11,336 nt of DNA. It comes from Chrysiogenia bacterium. GTDB lineage: Bacteria > JAGRBM01. The position numbers and the translations under genes were made by a program. This document shows positions 8,775-11,336 of the stretch, piece after piece. The notes under the pieces were generated by a model. That model saw nothing but the letters and a program-made list of their open reading frames with translations, was not told the origin of the DNA and ran no database searches. The stretch lies in assembly GCA_020434085.1 (NCBI GenBank), contig JAGRBM010000324.1, forward strand, positions 1 to 11,336, written 5' to 3'. Position 1 is the first letter of the stretch. Every line of letters starts with the position of its first letter.

Positions 8775-8810
8775 AAAAGGGCGAGCCGGAAGGCTCGCCC
8801 TTTTTGTTTC
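8775..8810 (+). terminator. Strong Rho-independent terminator after gltD
   Basis: A perfect 9-bp stem, GGGCGAGCC (8779-8787) with its complement (8792-8800), closes a GGAA tetraloop. TTTTTGTTTC follows on the plus strand, 24 bases after the gltD stop. AAAA before the stem (8775-8778) extends the pairing and gives the minus strand a T run too, so it could work in both directions. Confidence 0.93.
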
Positions 8811-9013
8811 TTGCCACCGAGGGTGCAGAGCTCACGGAGAGAAGAGTTTGAAACCACAGATGAACACAGACGCACACAGATAGGCTGCTGTTTCACCTGT
8901 CATCCCGCCACTTCGCTCGGGATGACGGATTTGGCTTCTATCCGTGTTCATCTGTGTGCATCTGTGGTTCCTTCTTTCAGCTTGCTCCGTGAGCTCTGTG
9001 CCCTCTGTGGCAA
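8811..9013. repeat. Composite ~200-bp nested inverted repeat between convergent genes
   Basis: The outer arms, 8811-8839 and 8985-9013, are inverted copies matching at 26 of 29 positions. The middle arms, 8850-8882 and 8939-8971, are inverted copies matching at 28 of 33. They are built on an ACACAGATG-type phrase that also recurs directly within each arm. The centre holds a third palindrome at 8899-8926. Together they could form one long interrupted hairpin. The 'CCACAGATGAACACAGA' phrase resembles dispersed intergenic repeats that I recall from many environmental bacterial genomes. Open frames read through it give spurious peptides with V-H-L-W-F or L-C-A-S-V and should not be annotated. It lies between the gltD terminator and that of the opposing gene. 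Confidence 0.85.
8899..8926. repeat. Inner GTCATCCCG palindrome
   Basis: GTCATCCCG (8899-8907) and its exact complement CGGGATGAC (8918-8926) flank a 10-base loop, CCACTTCGCT. The minus-strand reading, GTCATCCCGAGCGAAGTGG, resembles another dispersed intergenic repeat phrase that I recall from many bacterial genomes. It sits near the centre of the larger inverted repeat, as if one repeat family had inserted into another. Confidence 0.75.
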
Positions 9014-9015
9014 AC

Positions 9016-9048
9016 AAAAAGAGCGCGGCGCCGGTGGGCCGCGCTTTT
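9016..9048 (-). terminator. Rho-independent terminator of the UbiB-family gene
   Basis: On the minus strand, 7-bp arms at 9038-9044 and 9023-9029 (GCGCGGC on the plus strand and its complement) close an 8-base loop. TC and a run of five T follow, about 25 bases past the stop codon at 9070. Four A bases before the stem on the minus strand (plus 9045-9048) make weak reverse termination possible. Confidence 0.8.
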
Positions 9049-9069
9049 CGTGAATCAGAGGGGCGCTCT

Positions 9070-10671
9070 CTACATCGCCTTGGCGAGGTAGGGCAGCACG
9101 GTGCGGCCGTAGTCGATGCTCGGCTTGTAGTGCTGGAACAGGCCGCCGAGGGTCCCGAAGACTCTTGCGAGCATGATGAACTCGGCGGGCAGCTTCATCA
9201 CGGGGTCCTTGGCCATCGCCTCGATGACTTCGGCAGCCTGGGCGAACATTTCTTCCTTGGTGGGCCATGCGAAGTCGGCGCCGTGGCTGGCGGCGTCGCG
9301 GATGATTGCCAGGAAAACATCGATGAAGGCGTGCAGGGTGCCCGTGTCGCCGCTGCGGGTGGCGAAACCGAGTTCGGTAAGCAGGCGGTCGGTCGTTGCG
9401 CGGTCGCCCGTCATGATCGACTGCATGAGCTTCATGTAACCCTTGCGGTAGGTCTCGGGCAGGGCCTTGGTGCAACCGAAGTCGAGCAGCACGACATCAT
9501 CGTCGGCCGTGACCAGGAAGTTGCCCGGGTGGGGGTCGGCCTGGAAGAGGCCTGCTTCGAGCACCTGCTTCATGTAGCTCTCGAGCAGTCGGCCCAGAAT
9601 TTCCGAGAGGCGGTGGCGCGCCTTCTCACCGGCGGCGCCCTCTTCGAGCGCTTCGCCCGCCAGGCGGTCGAGCACCGTGGTAATCTTCTCGCCTTCGACG
9701 AAGGTGCTGGTCATCACCTTGTCGGTGCAGAGCTGCGGCACCGGGTGGGGAACGATCACGCCCTCGGCCTCGGCGAAGAGATTGGCGACGGCCTCCATGG
9801 CCTTGGCTTCCTCGCGGTAGGCGACCTCGGCGCGGACCATGCTTTTCACTTCTTCGGTGATGGTTTCGTAGTCGGTCGGCGGCAGCATCCCGCTCATGCT
9901 CTCGAGGAAGATCTCGAGGAGCGACATGTCGAGCTCGATGAGCTCGGCGATGTTGGGGCGCTGCACCTTCACCGCGACGGTCACACCGTCGAGGGTCACG
10001 GCGCGGTGAACCTGCCCGATGCTGGCAGCGGCAATGGGCTCTTCTTCGAACTCGCTGAAGGCCTCGTCGAGGGGCTTGCCCAGCTCGGACTCGATGAGGG
10101 CGCGCACGAACTCGAAGGGCTCTGGCGGGACGTCATCCTGCAGGGCCGAGAGCTCGCCGATCCAGGACTCGGGCAACAGGTCGGGACGTGCCGAGAGCAT
10201 CTGGCCCACCTTCAGGAAGGCGCCGCCCTGCTTGATGCTGGTCTCGAAGAACCGGCGGGCATTGCGGGCATGGAGTTCCTCAAAGGCCTGCGCCGTGCGG
10301 CGCCGCGAGAGGAAGGCCGCCTTCGTGCGGAAGAAGCGGTAGCTCGTGGCGATCTTGGTGAGCATCCAGCCGGTAGAGGCCAGCCGGGAGATCCGGCCGG
10401 GCCAGCGGCCCGCCTCGTCGGAGAGCTCGCCCACCTGCTTGGAGAATGCTCCCCAGCCCTGTTCCAGGGCCTTCCAGGTGTTTACGGCCTCGTCGGCAAG
10501 CGCGCGGGCCTCCCAGGCGGTGGTTTCGATCGTCGCAATGGCCGCGTCCAGCAGGGAGAGCCAGGCCCGCAGGCCTGCCTTCTCGTCCCCCTCAGAGGCC
10601 TCTCGCAGGGTCTGGGCGATCTGAGCGGCGTAATCGGGCTTCGGGGTTGAGGTCAATTGCTTATCGGTCAT
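9070..10671 (-). CDS. ABC1/AarF/UbiB-family atypical protein kinase-like protein
   Basis: A 533-residue member of the ABC1/ADCK/UbiB family, atypical kinase-fold ATPases linked in many organisms to ubiquinone or other isoprenoid-lipid metabolism. The family landmarks appear in order. K154-V-G-Q157 is the KxGQ motif in F-L-K-V-G-Q-M-L-S-A-R-P-D. A214-A-A-S217 is the alanine-rich loop replacing the kinase glycine loop. V-A-V-K235 holds the ATP lysine. E246-L-D248 follows. D379-P-H-P-G-N384 is the catalytic-loop equivalent, and D397-F-G399 binds metal. No C-terminal membrane helices are evident, unlike E. coli UbiB, so it looks soluble or peripheral. About 100 residues precede the conserved core and look helical. 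ATG 10671 follows GGAGG (plus 10676-10680) by 4-5 bases. It is transcribed alone, convergent to gltBD, with its own promoter and terminator. I give no symbol because no other ubi gene is nearby. Confidence 0.92.
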   Translation of the reverse strand: MTDKQLTSTPKPDYAAQIAQTLREASEGDEKAGLRAWLSLLDAAIATIETTAWEARALADEAVNTWKALEQGWGAFSKQVGELSDEAGRWPGRISRLASTGWMLTKIATSYRFFRTKAAFLSRRRTAQAFEELHARNARRFFETSIKQGGAFLKVGQMLSARPDLLPESWIGELSALQDDVPPEPFEFVRALIESELGKPLDEAFSEFEEEPIAAASIGQVHRAVTLDGVTVAVKVQRPNIAELIELDMSLLEIFLESMSGMLPPTDYETITEEVKSMVRAEVAYREEAKAMEAVANLFAEAEGVIVPHPVPQLCTDKVMTSTFVEGEKITTVLDRLAGEALEEGAAGEKARHRLSEILGRLLESYMKQVLEAGLFQADPHPGNFLVTADDDVVLLDFGCTKALPETYRKGYMKLMQSIMTGDRATTDRLLTELGFATRSGDTGTLHAFIDVFLAIIRDAASHGADFAWPTKEEMFAQAAEVIEAMAKDPVMKLPAEFIMLARVFGTLGGLFQHYKPSIDYGRTVLPYLAKAM

Positions 10672-10701
10672 GGCGCCTCCAAGGCGTTCAAGATGTCATA
10701 T

Positions 10702-10730
10702 TTTGTATTACATTTTAATACGCACGTCAA
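10702..10730 (-). promoter_or_regulatory. Sigma-70-like promoter of the UbiB-family gene
   Basis: On the minus strand TTGACG (10725-10730) is followed by a 17-base spacer and TACAAA (10702-10707). These match the -35 at 5 of 6 and the -10 at 4 of 6 with ideal spacing. The start of transcription would fall near 10695, about 24 bases before the ATG. The spacer is strikingly AT-rich for this window. Confidence 0.7.
10705..10721. promoter_or_regulatory. Perfect AT-rich palindrome overlapping the -10 region (candidate operator)
   Basis: GTATTA (10705-10710), a 5-base spacer CATTT, and TAATAC (10716-10721) form an exact 6+6 inverted repeat. It covers part of the -10 and most of the spacer of the UbiB-family promoter. 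A dimeric repressor bound here would block RNA polymerase. The size would suit TetR- or MarR-like dimers. The binding protein is unknown. Confidence 0.4.
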
Positions 10731-10765
10731 CGGAAAAGCTGGGCGCCGGAGAAGCACCCACAAAG

Positions 10766-10795
10766 AAAAAACCCCGCCTCGATGGGCGGGGTTTT
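10766..10795 (-). terminator. Rho-independent terminator of the FecR-domain gene
   Basis: CCCCGCC (10772-10778) and GGCGGGG (10785-10791) pair around a 6-base loop, and flanking A and T runs extend the stem. Read on the minus strand, the stem ends in six T bases and then CTTT, 36 bases past the stop codon at 10831. A shorter T run on the plus side allows weak reverse activity. Confidence 0.88.
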
Positions 10796-10830
10796 CGTTG
10801 AGTCGCTCTTGATGCTGCTGGCGCTGGAGC

Positions 10831-11336
10831 TTATTGCCCCCCGCCATTGGGGTTTGGGAAGTCCAAGCGGACGCGCAGGACCTGGCTGTTGAGGATCTGC
10901 TGCAGGAAGATGTTGCGCTCGTCGGTGTTGAGCGGCACGCCCTTGCGATGCAGGCGAACCCGCTTGCCGCCGCCTGCACCGGCGCCGTCATCGCCACCGA
11001 ATTCACCGGCATCGTCATCGCCGTAGTCACCGCCCTCGCTGGAGAAGGCCGCGTTGCCGACGAACTGCTGGAGAAGCTGCGGGGTCAGGCCGGTCTGCGT
11101 GATCTGGCCACCGCTGATCTGGGCGAGGGTTCCGGCCGGGATCTGGGCGCAGTTGCTGCCCAGGCAGAATTCAGCGGCGCCGCTCTCCAGGGCCAGGAAG
11201 TCGTTGAGGCCGCCCAGACCCGTGCCCAGGCTCACCGTGGTGCCGCGAATACCGGCCACCGCGGTGGGCGTGGCGATCTGGTATTTGCTCTTCACGGCGC
11301 TCGAATACTTGGCCACAACCGCGCGGATCTTGCCGC
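10831..11336 (-). CDS. FecR-domain protein, C-terminal part (5' end beyond window)
   Basis: The minus-strand frame is open from the right edge to a TAA at 10831-10833 and gives 168 visible residues. It opens with G-K-I-R-A-V-V-A-K and continues to Y-Q-I-A-T-P-T-A-V-A-G-I-R-G-T. This is the hallmark of FecR domains (PF04773 type), whose consensus is roughly 'sp.avagVRGT'. The codon at 11316 is an internal GTG, not a believable start, because family-like sequence continues upstream of it. Counting from that codon, C51 and C56 form a C-x4-C pair that could be a disulfide in an exported protein. Residues 92-117 are a Gly/Asp-rich acidic linker, followed by a basic patch (K118, R119, R121, R124, K125). 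The tail ends P-N-P-N-G-G-G-Q. Standalone FecR-domain proteins of this kind are often exported, unlike the anti-sigma FecR of iron uptake. No sigma factor or TonB receptor gene is visible here. Confidence 0.8.
   Translation of the reverse strand, partial: GKIRAVVAKYSSAVKSKYQIATPTAVAGIRGTTVSLGTGLGGLNDFLALESGAAEFCLGSNCAQIPAGTLAQISGGQITQTGLTPQLLQQFVGNAAFSSEGGDYGDDDAGEFGGDDGAGAGGGKRVRLHRKGVPLNTDERNIFLQQILNSQVLRVRLDFPNPNGGGQ

Noticed and set aside
8840-9010. Short peptides from the inverted repeat such as those with V-H-L-W-F or L-C-A-S-V
   Set aside because: They arise from reading a non-coding palindromic repeat in several frames. No start signals accompany them.
8811-9013. CRISPR-like array
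   Set aside because: The copies are inverted rather than direct, there are only two per family, and no evenly sized spacers are present.
8944-10650. Long plus-strand open frame opposite the UbiB-family gene
   Set aside because: It begins inside the inverted repeat and then runs antisense to a gene with all its family motifs. Its own translation shows no recognisable domain and is a high-GC shadow.

Overview
The window is GC-rich bacterial DNA with densely packed genes, G/C-rich third codon positions and Shine-Dalgarno-type starts. An exported FG-GAP/VCBS protein, a FecR-domain protein, a soluble-looking ABC1/UbiB-family protein and a classical NADPH-type GltB/GltD pair suggest a high-GC Gram-negative bacterium. 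A deltaproteobacterial-type lineage (Myxococcota, Desulfobacterota or similar) is my best guess. No 16S or other marker is present, so this stays an inference.

Layout. (1) Positions 1-2247, plus strand: the tail of a MarR-like regulator, then a secreted beta-propeller protein with calcium-binding-loop repeats, then a MaoC-type hotdog dehydratase. Gaps are about 20-30 bases, so the three look like one operon. (2) Positions 2248-2726: a 479-base non-coding stretch with a weak terminator-like hairpin, two mutually exclusive hairpins, a candidate promoter and a long hairpin-rich leader. (3) Positions 2727-8754, plus strand: gltB and gltD, 7 bases apart, encoding both subunits of glutamate synthase and closed by a strong terminator. 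(4) Positions 8755-9069: no gene. It holds two terminators on either side of a ~200-base nested inverted repeat built from what look like two dispersed repeat families. (5) Positions 9070-10671, minus strand: an ABC1/UbiB-family atypical kinase with a good sigma-70-like promoter that overlaps a perfect AT-rich palindrome. (6) Positions 10766-11336, minus strand: a terminator and the C-terminal part of a FecR-domain protein that runs off the right edge.

How the genes work together. GltB releases ammonia from glutamine, channels it to 2-oxoglutarate and makes glutamate at FMN. GltD supplies electrons from NADPH through FAD and iron-sulfur clusters. The other genes are not clearly linked to this pathway. 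I found no CRISPR array, transposase, tRNA or rRNA. The most unusual items are the composite inverted repeat, the gltB leader, the palindrome in the UbiB-family promoter and the regulator/propeller/hotdog operon. I see no convincing wholly new multi-gene system.
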